Source: Flaviaestuariibacter sp. (GTDB lineage: Bacteria; Bacteroidota; Bacteroidia; Chitinophagales; Chitinophagaceae). From it: 64,000 nucleotides of DNA. Within the stretch, counting starts at the first letter, position 1. The number at the start of each line of letters is the position of its first letter. The notes under the pieces are model-generated. The model saw only the letters and a program-made list of their open reading frames with translations. It was not told where the DNA came from and searched no databases. Shown one piece after another: positions 27,058 through 34,811 of this stretch. A program made the translations under genes and the position numbers. The stretch is taken from assembly GCA_025963645.1 (NCBI GenBank), contig JAOQAI010000008.1, positions 86,159 to 150,158 of the forward strand, in the 5' to 3' direction.

Positions 27058-28236
27058 TTAAGCCATCACTTTCTGCTTTGTAACCGGTTGCTTATTAGCA
27101 TTGTTGATAGATGTCTCAATATGCTTCGCCATCTGGCTCCAGGTTCTGTCCCATGAGTTTCCGTCCAGGAAAGCATCCACCTTATTCAACCAGGCTTTTG
27201 CATTTTTTCTTTTTAGAATCGCATCCCCGCATTTTACAAATTGCTTTGCATCCGCAGCAATATGCACTAATTTGTTATCGCCGTATGGAGACACAACATC
27301 TTTGATGGGAGTAGAAATGACAGGCTTTCCAGCTGCCAGGTACTCCGGCGTTTTTGTAGGGCTGATATACTTCGTAGACTCATTCATTGCAAACGGGATA
27401 ATCGCTACATCCCAGCCAGCTAAGTATTGTGGCAATTCCTGGTATGTTTTTCCACCTAAATAATGAATGTTTTCAAACCGCGGTAGGGAAGCCGGGTCGA
27501 TTTTAACGACAGGGCCAATTAAAACAAACTGCCAGTCCGGACGTGCTTTGGCTGCTTCAGCAATCATGTCAATATCAAACCGCTCATCTATAACACCATA
27601 AAAACCGAAACGAGGGTGCGGAATGTGTGCCTGATCCGCTGGATCGGCCTTAACAGTGCGGGCTGAAGCAAAATGATCTTTATCTATGCTGCTGGGAAAT
27701 GGATAAATGTTTGGATGCACGTTTTTCTTTGCTTCGTAGATGCTATAGCCTCCCGTAAATACTACATCTGCTTTATTTAAAAGCACTCTTTCGTTTTCTT
27801 TTAAGGCAGGAGGTGCAAATTTGAACGCTGATAATTCATCCATACAATCATATATCACCATTTTCGGCTCTAAATGATCAGTAAAAGGCAGGGCCATTGG
27901 TGTATAATACCAAGACATATAATTATTGATCTCCATAACCGAGATCAGGTCATTCAGCATTTCGCGTTGCTTATTAATACTTTCTTCATGACTACACCCG
28001 TGTTGCAGGTGAGGTACCACTACATATACATGCCCTTCTTCATGAATATGCAGCTTATCCGGTGCATCATGATGAATGGGCTCTTCTACAAAAAACACCC
28101 GGGTTTGATTTGCAAAGCGACTCAACAAGTGTTGTGGTCTCTGATAAACAAAATTCCAACGCAGGTGAGAGAAACAGATCAAATCAGTTGTGCTGAGGTT
28201 TGGCCACGTGCCAGTTATTGGAGTAGTATTAATCAT
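27058..28236 (-). CDS. glycosyltransferase (GT-B, family 1/4-like)
   Basis: A 392-residue GT-B glycosyltransferase. The N-terminal CFSHLRWNFVYQRPQHLLSRFA is typical of enzymes often encoded next to UDP-galactopyranose mutase. In the C-terminal domain, FGFYGVIDERFDIDMI, LIGPVVKIDPASLP and SPTKTPEYLAAGKPVISTPI form the nucleotide-sugar site. No signal peptide or membrane helix. The ATG at 28236 was taken as start; a TTG at 28269 is possible. A 17-bp dyad lies 5 bp before the ATG. Acceptor and donor are unknown; a galactose-type sugar is inferred only from the galK/galM neighbours. Confidence 0.82.
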   Translation of the reverse strand: MINTTPITGTWPNLSTTDLICFSHLRWNFVYQRPQHLLSRFANQTRVFFVEEPIHHDAPDKLHIHEEGHVYVVVPHLQHGCSHEESINKQREMLNDLISVMEINNYMSWYYTPMALPFTDHLEPKMVIYDCMDELSAFKFAPPALKENERVLLNKADVVFTGGYSIYEAKKNVHPNIYPFPSSIDKDHFASARTVKADPADQAHIPHPRFGFYGVIDERFDIDMIAEAAKARPDWQFVLIGPVVKIDPASLPRFENIHYLGGKTYQELPQYLAGWDVAIIPFAMNESTKYISPTKTPEYLAAGKPVISTPIKDVVSPYGDNKLVHIAADAKQFVKCGDAILKRKNAKAWLNKVDAFLDGNSWDRTWSQMAKHIETSINNANKQPVTKQKVMA

Positions 28237-28241
28237 GCTCC

Positions 28242-28258
28242 TGTAAATGCTATTTACA
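28242..28258. promoter_or_regulatory. 17-bp dyad, possible operator of the glycosyltransferase gene
   Basis: TGTAAAT-GCT-ATTTACA is a perfect 7-bp inverted repeat ending five bases before the ATG. It could bind a dimeric regulator or fold in the mRNA near the start codon. Confidence 0.4.
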
Positions 28259-28452
28259 TGCCACCCCAATCTCCGCTGATGAAGTTGAAGAAGCAGAACA
28301 ATTTAATTACAGCCTGTAGAAATTATTCCCTTTTTGATCGTGCCAAATACCTTGACTGCTAAAGAGTTAAGTTTTACACATCCATATAAATCAAATGAAA
28401 ATAAACATCATATCACCACCGCCCTGTAAGTCTTTCAGGGCTAGGCATAAAA

Positions 28453-28478
28453 AAAGCTCCTGCTGTAACAGGAGCTTT
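28453..28478 (-). terminator. terminator of the DUF3052-like gene
   Basis: A perfect 10-bp stem AAAGCTCCTG/CAGGAGCTTT with a 6-base loop, followed by further T on the minus strand, 17 bp past the stop. Confidence 0.85.
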
Positions 28479-28495
28479 CGAAGAAGAATATTTTA

Positions 28496-28951
28496 TTAAG
28501 CCGTAGCCACTTTTCTTTTTTTAACAGGGGAAGCTGCAATGACCTCTTCCACCTCAATAGCCACCTCTTCATTTTTTTGGAAATGCACCGCATGCCATAC
28601 ATGATCTAATGGCACTTGTAAACCGCTTTCATAACCCGCATCTGTTAGTTTGCTCCAACTGCTTGTGCGGCTAAGATCAGTAGCAATCTTAGAAGCGACC
28701 TTTGGATACGCTACCCAAAGCTTGGTATCTTCTTTAAGAGCGGGCATAATATCCTGTAAAATGCCATTTAACTGGTTCTCACTAACCGCAAAAACCAATG
28801 CAAAATCAAGTTTGCGGGATCTTAGAAGTGGAGTGAGATTTTTAGCGAAAGATAATTTGGCAAACTGTTTTTCGATAGAGGAAGGAAGGCCTTGTATCAA
28901 TATCGTTTTTTCGTTCGTTAACAGAAGCTTTTCAGAAATCGTTTGAGACAT
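28496..28951 (-). CDS. DUF3052-like protein
   Basis: A 151-residue soluble protein. The pattern LWVAYPK...IATDLSRTSSW followed by GLQVPLDHVWHAVHFQ resembles DUF3052-type proteins, where similar WxxYPK and W-A/S-L-R-F segments recur. The N-terminal half (ILIQGLPSSIEKQFAKLSF) fits a small alpha/beta fold. A basic, Ala/Val-rich tail ends in KKRKVATA. Function is unknown. It has its own -7 element 68 bp upstream and a strong terminator, so it is a single-gene unit. Confidence 0.65.
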   Translation of the reverse strand: MSQTISEKLLLTNEKTILIQGLPSSIEKQFAKLSFAKNLTPLLRSRKLDFALVFAVSENQLNGILQDIMPALKEDTKLWVAYPKVASKIATDLSRTSSWSKLTDAGYESGLQVPLDHVWHAVHFQKNEEVAIEVEEVIAASPVKKRKVATA

Positions 28952-29019
28952 AGAATTTCAAGATTTTGTGAATAAGCAGTTTAGATGGCTAAGAACGGTC
29001 TTTCAGAGAATTAGATGTG

Positions 29020-29027
29020 CAAATATA
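29020..29027 (-). promoter_or_regulatory. TAnnTTTG -7 element of the DUF3052-like gene
   Basis: TATATTTG on the minus strand, 68 bp before the ATG. Confidence 0.5.
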
Positions 29028-29063
29028 CGGTTTTTAGCTTGAAGTACAAAGAGTTGCAAAAGA

Positions 29064-29097
29064 AAAATCCCGTCAAATCTACATCTGGCGGGATTTT
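29064..29097 (-). terminator. terminator of the M48 protease gene
   Basis: A 9-bp stem AAAATCCCG/CGGGATTTT with a 16-base loop and flanking T-run on the minus strand, 17 bp past the stop. Confidence 0.7.
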
Positions 29098-29114
29098 AAA
29101 ATATAAAATTTGAG

Positions 29115-29927
29115 TTACTTTCCTGCTGGCTTATAGTATTTTAAAGCCTCTGGTAAATGCTTTTGAAGGTCAGCAATCCTACGCTCTTCCGCTGGGTGAG
29201 TACTTAAAATTTCGGGAGGTCGCTGACCATTTGAGGCTGCCGCCATCCGCTGCCATAATGCTACCGCTTCTCGTGGGTTATATCCCGCCATGGCTGCCCA
29301 ACGCATTCCATATCGATCGGCTTCAGACTCCTGGTTACGTGAAAAAGGTAAAAGCACTCCCACCTGGGATCCAATACCATAAGCCTGCATAAAAAGGTTC
29401 TGTGTTTCGGCTGGGCGGTTGGCCACTGCTACAGAAAGCGCGGTACCACCTAATTGCTGGGCCAAGCCTTGACTCATCCTTTCATTTCCATGCTGAAAAA
29501 TGGCATGTGAGATTTCATGACCCATTACATTGGCTAACGCAGCCTCGTTCTTGGTAATGCCTAATAAACCCGAGTAAACCACCACTTTACCACCCGGCAT
29601 CGCCCAGGCATTGGCTTCCTTATTATTCACCAGGTTAAATTCCCATTTATACCCTGCAAGCGCATTGGCTTGACCCTGAGCTTTATAATATTGGGTCACG
29701 GCACTGGCAATCCTGTTACCAATACGGCGCACCATTTCAGCATCCCGGTCTGCTGATGGACTAACAGGTCTATTCTGGCTCAGAAAACTTTGGTACTCCT
29801 GAACAGCCATTTGCTGCAGTTCCTGTTCAGATACTAATTTAAGTTGCTTTCTACCGGTAATGGGATTTTGAGAACAGCCTATAAAGGCAATAATAATGAG
29901 AAGGCTTGAGGTTAATCTGTGTAGCAT
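29115..29927 (-). CDS. M48 family metalloprotease lipoprotein
   Basis: A 270-residue lipoprotein: the signal peptide ends in the lipobox FIGC (C18), placing it in the envelope. The zinc site is the HExxH motif in VMGHEISHAIFQHG, with the third ligand Glu in QESEADRYGMRWAA. This matches the LoiP/BepA-like periplasmic M48 family that helps outer-membrane quality control. The ATG at 29927 puts the signal peptide at the N-terminus, whereas an upstream start would bury it. A terminator follows. Confidence 0.92.
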   Translation of the reverse strand: MLHRLTSSLLIIIAFIGCSQNPITGRKQLKLVSEQELQQMAVQEYQSFLSQNRPVSPSADRDAEMVRRIGNRIASAVTQYYKAQGQANALAGYKWEFNLVNNKEANAWAMPGGKVVVYSGLLGITKNEAALANVMGHEISHAIFQHGNERMSQGLAQQLGGTALSVAVANRPAETQNLFMQAYGIGSQVGVLLPFSRNQESEADRYGMRWAAMAGYNPREAVALWQRMAAASNGQRPPEILSTHPAEERRIADLQKHLPEALKYYKPAGK

Positions 29928-30007
29928 TTCTATTCTTTTTAGTGTAAACGACAATCATTGTACCAAAACAGGACAAGAAAATCACCTAAAAGATTAAAGT
30001 AAGGAGC

Positions 30008-30658
30008 TTATTTGCGATTTCGTTGGCGTTTACGGTCACGGTGTTTAAGGATAGGTACCTTACTTTCATTACCTCGAAGTATACGGGTAATATTTTTCTG
30101 ATGCGTCAGCAGCACTAACATAGCCACTGTAACAGCGAAGACGCGGTAAAGATGCTCGGGTTCATTAAATATGACCAGAATAAAAACCGGGAAAGCAATG
30201 CTGGCCAGAATTGAGCTGAGGGAAACCCAACGGGTTAAAAAAAGCACCAATACAAAAATGCCTACACAGCAAAGCGCCACATTTGGCTGAATACCTAACA
30301 CCATTCCGAAAAGAGAGGCAACGCCCTTTCCTCCACGGAAATTTGCCCAGATTGGAAAGATATGACCCACTATGGCCGCCAGCCCCAAGCCCAATTGCAT
30401 ATTCACCAAATAAAGATCACTTTCAAAAGCATAAGGAAGAAAAAATACCAACTTAACCGCAACAATGGCTTTGATCATGTCTACTGTCATTACAAAAGTG
30501 CCCATCTTAGGACCCAACACACGATATGTATTGGTGGCTCCCGAGTTTCCACTGCCGTAATCGCGGATATCAACTCCAAAAAAATACTGGCTTACCCAAA
30601 CGGCAGTAGGGATGCTGCCTAAAAGATAGGCTACAATAATTAGTAGGGTTTCGTACAT
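30008..30658 (-). CDS. plsY: glycerol-3-phosphate acyltransferase PlsY
   Basis: A 216-residue inner-membrane enzyme that transfers the acyl group from acyl phosphate to glycerol 3-phosphate, making lysophosphatidate. Family motifs visible: LGSIPTAVW near the N-terminus, GSGNSGATN, and NFRGGKGVAS. About five hydrophobic helices, ending in a very basic tail (HRDRKRQRNRK). The ATG at 30658 was chosen over an upstream in-frame start because it precedes the first helix directly. A -7 element lies 26 bp upstream. Confidence 0.94.
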   Translation of the reverse strand: MYETLLIIVAYLLGSIPTAVWVSQYFFGVDIRDYGSGNSGATNTYRVLGPKMGTFVMTVDMIKAIVAVKLVFFLPYAFESDLYLVNMQLGLGLAAIVGHIFPIWANFRGGKGVASLFGMVLGIQPNVALCCVGIFVLVLFLTRWVSLSSILASIAFPVFILVIFNEPEHLYRVFAVTVAMLVLLTHQKNITRILRGNESKVPILKHRDRKRQRNRK

Positions 30659-30684
30659 GTGCAAAAAAATCGTTAGAGACAAGG

Positions 30685-30692
30685 CAAATTTA
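30685..30692 (-). promoter_or_regulatory. TAnnTTTG -7 element of plsY
   Basis: TAAATTTG on the minus strand, 26 bp before the plsY ATG. Confidence 0.55.
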
Positions 30693-30733
30693 GGGCAAAA
30701 CTGGTCAGAATTTACGTTAAAGTAACAAAAGCG

Positions 30734-31543
30734 CTAAATGCTGTTAACAAACAAAATAGATATCCAACCTGATTTTTGAGTTTGTTTTACCAATTGTAAT
30801 GCCTGTTGACTGCAAGCTTCCACAATGTCATTTTCATCTGCAATTAGTAACCCACTGAAAAGAATAAAACCGCCGGGCACTACCGCTTTCTTCAAATCGG
30901 AGATAAAATGTAAAATCACGTTACGGTTAATATTGGCAAGAATAATATCAAAAGCTTGGCCTGAGGGAACGACATCCTGCAAAACCATTTCAACCCTCTT
31001 GCAATTGTTGTTGGCTGCATTTTCATTACCATTTTCAATGCTCCATTTATCATTATCAATCGCCAGTACTGCAGCAGCGCCCAGCTTCTCTGCCAGAATC
31101 GCCAAAACTCCTGTGCCGGTGCCAAAATCAAAAACAGATTTACCCATAAAATCCAATTCCCGCATTTGTTGCATCATCATGTAAGTTGTGGCATGATGTC
31201 CAGTGCCGAAACTCATTTTAGGTGTAATGAGAATATCATGTTGCACACCTTTAATGGGTTGGTGAAAATGAGCCCGAACCGCGCAAAAATCATCTACAAT
31301 TACTGGTTCGAAATTACTCTCCCATTCTGCATTCCAGTTCTTCTCCGCAATGGTAGTCGTATAAAAAGTATAGCCATCAAGCGCCGCAGACACATCATAG
31401 CTGGGAAAATTATTCTCGTCAAAATATGCGATCAGCGTATTTTCTGTCTGCTCAAAGCCTACTGCTTCCAATTCTGATAAAACAGCGATCAAGATTTCCT
31501 GCTGTTCCTCCGTTGCTTCAATGCTTACCTGCGTATGATTCAT
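30734..31543 (-). CDS. prmA: ribosomal protein L11 methyltransferase
   Basis: A 269-residue SAM-dependent methyltransferase that methylates ribosomal protein L11. An N-terminal substrate-recognition domain (about 1-95) is followed by MSFGTGHHATTYMM, the SAM motif VFDFGTGTGVLAILAEKLG, and DIILANINRNVI (NPPY-like motif IV seen in PrmA as NxNR). It lies just after the pnp terminator and upstream of plsY; with 75 bp and a separate -7 element before plsY, the genes may be independent. Confidence 0.92.
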   Translation of the reverse strand: MNHTQVSIEATEEQQEILIAVLSELEAVGFEQTENTLIAYFDENNFPSYDVSAALDGYTFYTTTIAEKNWNAEWESNFEPVIVDDFCAVRAHFHQPIKGVQHDILITPKMSFGTGHHATTYMMMQQMRELDFMGKSVFDFGTGTGVLAILAEKLGAAAVLAIDNDKWSIENGNENAANNNCKRVEMVLQDVVPSGQAFDIILANINRNVILHFISDLKKAVVPGGFILFSGLLIADENDIVEACSQQALQLVKQTQKSGWISILFVNSI

Positions 31544-31557
31544 CGTATAAAAATAAA

Positions 31558-31579
31558 AAGGCTGCCCGAAGACAGCCTT
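31558..31579 (-). terminator. pnp terminator with UUCG tetraloop
   Basis: On the minus strand AAGGCTGTC pairs with GGCAGCCTT around a TTCG loop, followed by TTTATTTTTA, 20 bp past the pnp stop. Confidence 0.85.
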
Positions 31580-31599
31580 GTATAAAGTTAGATTTAAAA

Positions 31600-33939
31600 T
31601 TAACCTTCCGATTCTTGTGAACCTGCTTGCGGCTGGCCAGCTTGCTGCTCGTTAGAACCGCCGGTGTTGCGCTGGATCTTTGGGCGTTCGCTTTGCGGAC
31701 GGTCATCACGACGCGGCGCTTCAAAGCGGCGATCATCACGACGTTCACCTCTATCCCCTCTGTCGCCACGATCTCCACCTTCTCTTCTTTCTTCACTCAT
31801 ACCTTCTGGTCTTGGCATCAGTGCTTTGCGGGAAAGTTTGAACTTGCCGGTCTTTTGATCGACGCCAACCAGTTTTACCTTGATCTTATCCCCTTCAGCT
31901 AAAACGCCATCCAATGACTCAAGGCGCTTCCAACTTACTTCGGAGATATGCAATAACCCCTGCTTGCCTGGCATAAATTCTACGAAAGCGCCGTAAGGCA
32001 TCACAGATTTTACAATGGAATCGTACTCGCCACCTTCTTCAGGAACAGACACAATACCTTTTACCCAAGCTACCGCACGGTCTACATTCTCTTTAACCGT
32101 ACCAAAAATGCTTACCTCACCGCGATCGTTCACTTCTTCCAAATTGATCGTTGTGCCGGTTTCGCGTTGGATCTCCTGGATGATCTTACCGCCTGGCCCG
32201 ATCACGGCGCCAATGAACTCACGCTCGATAAAGATCTTTTCCATACGAGGCGCATGCGGCTTCACCTCTTCACGGGCTGCCGGTACGCATTCATACATCG
32301 CATCCAATATGTGCAGGCGACCACGACGGGCTTGCTCCAATGCTTGGCGCATCACTTCAATCGGCAAACCATCAACCTTGATATCCATCTGGATCCCGCA
32401 AATACCTTCACGGGTTCCGGTTACTTTAAAATCCATATCGCCCAAATGATCTTCATCACCAAGGATGTCGGTCAGGACCGCGAACTTTCCTTCCTTTGAG
32501 ATCAAGCCCATGGCAACACCGGCCACATGCTTTGGAACCGGTATACCCGAATCCATCAAGGCCAGGGAACCGGCACAAACCGTCGCCATGGAAGATGAGC
32601 CGTTTGATTCCAGGATATCACTCACCACCCGAACGGTGTAAGGGAAATCACCAGCAGGCATCATTTGCTTGAGCGAACGCTCCGCCAATTTACCATGACC
32701 GATCTCGCGGCGGCTGGCGCCACGCAAAAATTTCACCTCGCCGGTAGAAAAAGGCGGGAAATTATAATGTAGATAAAACTTAGAATCAACAGATTTGGCA
32801 GCGCTTTCAATCAACAATTCATCTAAAGGCGTTCCCAACGTAACCGTTGTAAGTGATTGAGTTTCACCTCTTGTGAAAAGTGCTGAACCGTGCGGCGTTG
32901 GCAACACGTCAATCTCCATATCCAGCGGACGCACCTGGTCAAGGCTACGACCGTCAAGACGGATCTTATCGTTCAGAATCATGTCACGAACGACATCATA
33001 TTGAAGATCGGATAAGTATTTTTTTACCAATTTAGTAGTGGCATCAGGTAGCTTCTCTCCTTCTGGGAGGTTGGCTTCCTGCGTCATAATCGAAATGATC
33101 TCTTCTTTGATCACATCGTATTGTTCCTTTCGGGCAGCCTTCTTAACATTAGCTCTTGCCAATACTTCCATCTTCGGCGTACCGATTTCGTAAACACGGT
33201 CGCGGATAGCATCGTTCGTATCGGGACGTGGATAATCCCGCTTTTCTGCGATTCCGACCATATCACGCAACTCTTGCTGCGCTCTGATCTGAACGCGGAT
33301 CGCATCATGCGCCAATTGTAAAGCTTCCAGCAGGTCTTCTTCGCTGCATTCTTTCGCCTGTCCTTCCACCATCATGATATTCTTTTCGGTGGCGGCGATG
33401 ATGAAATCAAGTTCTGAAATCTCCATTTCATCCCTTGTCGGGTTAATCTTAAATACACCGTTGATGCGGGAAACCCGTACTTCAGAGATCACTTCCTGGA
33501 TAGGAATAGTAGAAACGGCTAATGCGGAAGAAGCTGCTAAACAAGCTAAGGCATCCGGCATGATCTGCGGATCGCTGGAAACCAGGGTAACGATCACCTG
33601 CACTTCGCAGAGGTAATCCTCAGGGAAAAGCGGACGCAGCGCCCGGTCAATAAGGCGGGAAGTAAGAATCTCGTAGTCGTTCAGGCGAGCTTCTCTCTTG
33701 AAGAAAGAACCCGGGATACGACCGGCGGAAGAAAACTTTTCCATATAATCCACTGAAAGCGGGAAAAAATCTTGTCCTTCTTTCGGCTTTTCGGTAGCGC
33801 AAACAGTAGCGAGGATGATACAATTGCCGCATTTAACGGTAACCGAACCATCCGCCTGGCGGGCCAAACGGCCGGTTTCGATGGTCACTTCGCGGCCATC
33901 ACCAATATCGAATGTTTTAGAAAACTTTTGAGTCAACAT
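31600..33939 (-). CDS. pnp: polyribonucleotide nucleotidyltransferase (PNPase)
   Basis: A 779-residue PNPase, the 3'-5' phosphorolytic RNase. Two RNase PH domains (starting near residues 10 and 335), then KH (IGPGGKIIQEIQRETGTTINL) and S1 (YDSIVKSVMPYGAFVEFMPGKQGLLHISE) domains. The last ~70 residues are an unusual Arg/Gly/Asp-rich tail (GGDRGDRGDRGERRDDRRFE, then Gln/Gly/Ser), probably disordered and RNA-binding. The ATG at 33939 begins MLTQKFSK as in relatives. It follows rpsO, the classic arrangement, with a hairpin between them. Confidence 0.96.
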   Translation of the reverse strand: MLTQKFSKTFDIGDGREVTIETGRLARQADGSVTVKCGNCIILATVCATEKPKEGQDFFPLSVDYMEKFSSAGRIPGSFFKREARLNDYEILTSRLIDRALRPLFPEDYLCEVQVIVTLVSSDPQIMPDALACLAASSALAVSTIPIQEVISEVRVSRINGVFKINPTRDEMEISELDFIIAATEKNIMMVEGQAKECSEEDLLEALQLAHDAIRVQIRAQQELRDMVGIAEKRDYPRPDTNDAIRDRVYEIGTPKMEVLARANVKKAARKEQYDVIKEEIISIMTQEANLPEGEKLPDATTKLVKKYLSDLQYDVVRDMILNDKIRLDGRSLDQVRPLDMEIDVLPTPHGSALFTRGETQSLTTVTLGTPLDELLIESAAKSVDSKFYLHYNFPPFSTGEVKFLRGASRREIGHGKLAERSLKQMMPAGDFPYTVRVVSDILESNGSSSMATVCAGSLALMDSGIPVPKHVAGVAMGLISKEGKFAVLTDILGDEDHLGDMDFKVTGTREGICGIQMDIKVDGLPIEVMRQALEQARRGRLHILDAMYECVPAAREEVKPHAPRMEKIFIEREFIGAVIGPGGKIIQEIQRETGTTINLEEVNDRGEVSIFGTVKENVDRAVAWVKGIVSVPEEGGEYDSIVKSVMPYGAFVEFMPGKQGLLHISEVSWKRLESLDGVLAEGDKIKVKLVGVDQKTGKFKLSRKALMPRPEGMSEERREGGDRGDRGDRGERRDDRRFEAPRRDDRPQSERPKIQRNTGGSNEQQAGQPQAGSQESEG

Positions 33940-34001
33940 AAAAAATGTAGTTGTGTAAGTGAATAGAAGGGCAGGCAAATAAGCGCCATAAAAAACCAAA
34001 A

Positions 34002-34024
34002 CCCAACGGCCTTGCGGTGTTGGG
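34002..34024 (-). terminator. hairpin between rpsO and pnp
   Basis: CCCAAC/GTTGGG arms with an 11-base loop, followed on the minus strand by TTTTGGTTTTTT. It probably acts as a partial terminator or RNA end for rpsO. Confidence 0.5.
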
Positions 34025-34056
34025 AGGTGGTTATATAGGTTTAGATAGCTTCAAAC

Positions 34057-34326
34057 TTATTTACGGATGCCTAATTTCTCGATCAGTTGGCGATACCCCT
34101 GCAGGTTGTGCTTAGCAAGGTAATTCAGCAAGCGGCGACGGCGACCTACCAGGTGCATCAGTCCGCGATGTGTAGAGAAATCTTTTTTGTTAGTAGAGAG
34201 GTGAGCAGAGATCTGCGCCATGCGCTCTGTAACCAGGGCGATCTGACCTTCAATTGAACCTGTATTGGTTTCACTTCCACCGTACTGGGCAAAAATGCCG
34301 GCTTTTTTTTCTTTCGTTAATGACAT
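34057..34326 (-). CDS. rpsO: 30S ribosomal protein S15
   Basis: An 89-residue S15 of normal length: TGSIEGQIALVTERMAQISAHL and the signature HRGLMHLVGRRRRLLNYLAKHNLQGYRQLIEKLGIRK. It binds 16S rRNA early in assembly of the 30S platform. It is first in the rpsO-pnp unit. The -7 element lies 59 bp upstream, leaving a leader of about 55 bases in which autoregulation by S15 could act, though I see no clear pseudoknot. Confidence 0.97.
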   Translation of the reverse strand: MSLTKEKKAGIFAQYGGSETNTGSIEGQIALVTERMAQISAHLSTNKKDFSTHRGLMHLVGRRRRLLNYLAKHNLQGYRQLIEKLGIRK

Positions 34327-34385
34327 CGTTACGATTTTTTCTCGGTGCCCGAATTAGGAACCGTTTGGGTTTACTTATTTTGGCG

Positions 34386-34393
34386 CAAAGGTA
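34386..34393 (-). promoter_or_regulatory. TAnnTTTG -7 element of rpsO
   Basis: TACCTTTG on the minus strand, 59 bp before the rpsO ATG. Three exact copies of ATGTAAA (403-423) lie just upstream, across the spacer and -33 region. Confidence 0.6.
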
Positions 34394-34402
34394 AGCAATC
34401 GA

Positions 34403-34423
34403 ATGTAAAATGTAAAATGTAAA
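34403..34423. repeat. three tandem copies of ATGTAAA in the rpsO promoter
   Basis: An exact 7-bp unit repeated three times, starting 9 bp upstream of the rpsO -7 element. Copy-number change would alter the sequence where the -33 region should lie. Confidence 0.7.
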
Positions 34424-34529
34424 ATGGAGAATGTGTTAAGAAGTCGTTGCTTTTGAGCATGTTGGAAAAGAAATTCCTCTCAATGTCATCCCATTTCTAT
34501 ACAGTTGTGCGTCAAATCCCTTTTTTAGA

Positions 34530-34770
34530 AGCACACTTTAATCAGAAGAAGCTACACTGCTGGCTTGTCTGACTGTTAAGCAGGTAAACAAGCTTACACA
34601 TTCGGGTAACCATTTTGCACATGGAGGTTGACATCTTACACTGCCAGGTAGTCACTTTACACGGCAGGGTAGTCATCTTACACTTCTGGATAACGGACCT
34701 GTACAGTTGGGTAGCCTTCTTGCAGCCCCGGGTAATGTGCTTACACAGCAGGTAGCCCTCTTACACAGAA
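34530..34770. repeat. degenerate tandem array with an exact 21-bp period
   Basis: Ten or more units with plus-strand consensus GGTAGYCNTCTTACACNGCA. The CTTACA core or its variants (GCTACA, TTTGCA, TTTACA, CCTGTA, CTTGCA) begins at 551, 593, 614, 635, 656, 677, 698, 719 and 740, all on one 21-bp grid; 530 and 572 fit the grid weakly, and the last core is at 760 (20 bp). On the minus strand this gives an open frame of heptads of the form CKMTTxx, with no good start. It lies between two divergent genes. Confidence 0.85.
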
Positions 34771-34799
34771 GACAGGCACATTTGATGGTCCCGTCTGTC

Positions 34800-34807
34800 T
34801 ATTTTTG
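34800..34807 (+). promoter_or_regulatory. TAnnTTTG -7 element, 4 bp before the miaE ATG
   Basis: TATTTTTG ends four bases before the ATG at 34812, the same spacing as at kdsA, rlpA and hisIE. Confidence 0.65.
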
Positions 34808-34811
34808 CCCT

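Larger units (their letters stand above)
34327..34811. other. 485-bp intergenic region between rpsO and miaE
   Basis: It holds the rpsO leader and promoter (34327-34393), the ATGTAAA triplet (34403-34423), about 100 bp without visible features, the 21-bp phased array (34530-34770), and the miaE -7 element (34800-34807). Start-less frames cross the array on both strands; no confident gene. Confidence 0.7.

Noticed and set aside
34542..34676. 44-codon minus-strand frame of heptad repeats (CKMTTxx-like) through the 21-bp array
   Set aside because: The frame is open but has no sound start, is interrupted by TAA at 34761-34763 and is short. I report the array as a repeat and leave coding as a hypothesis.
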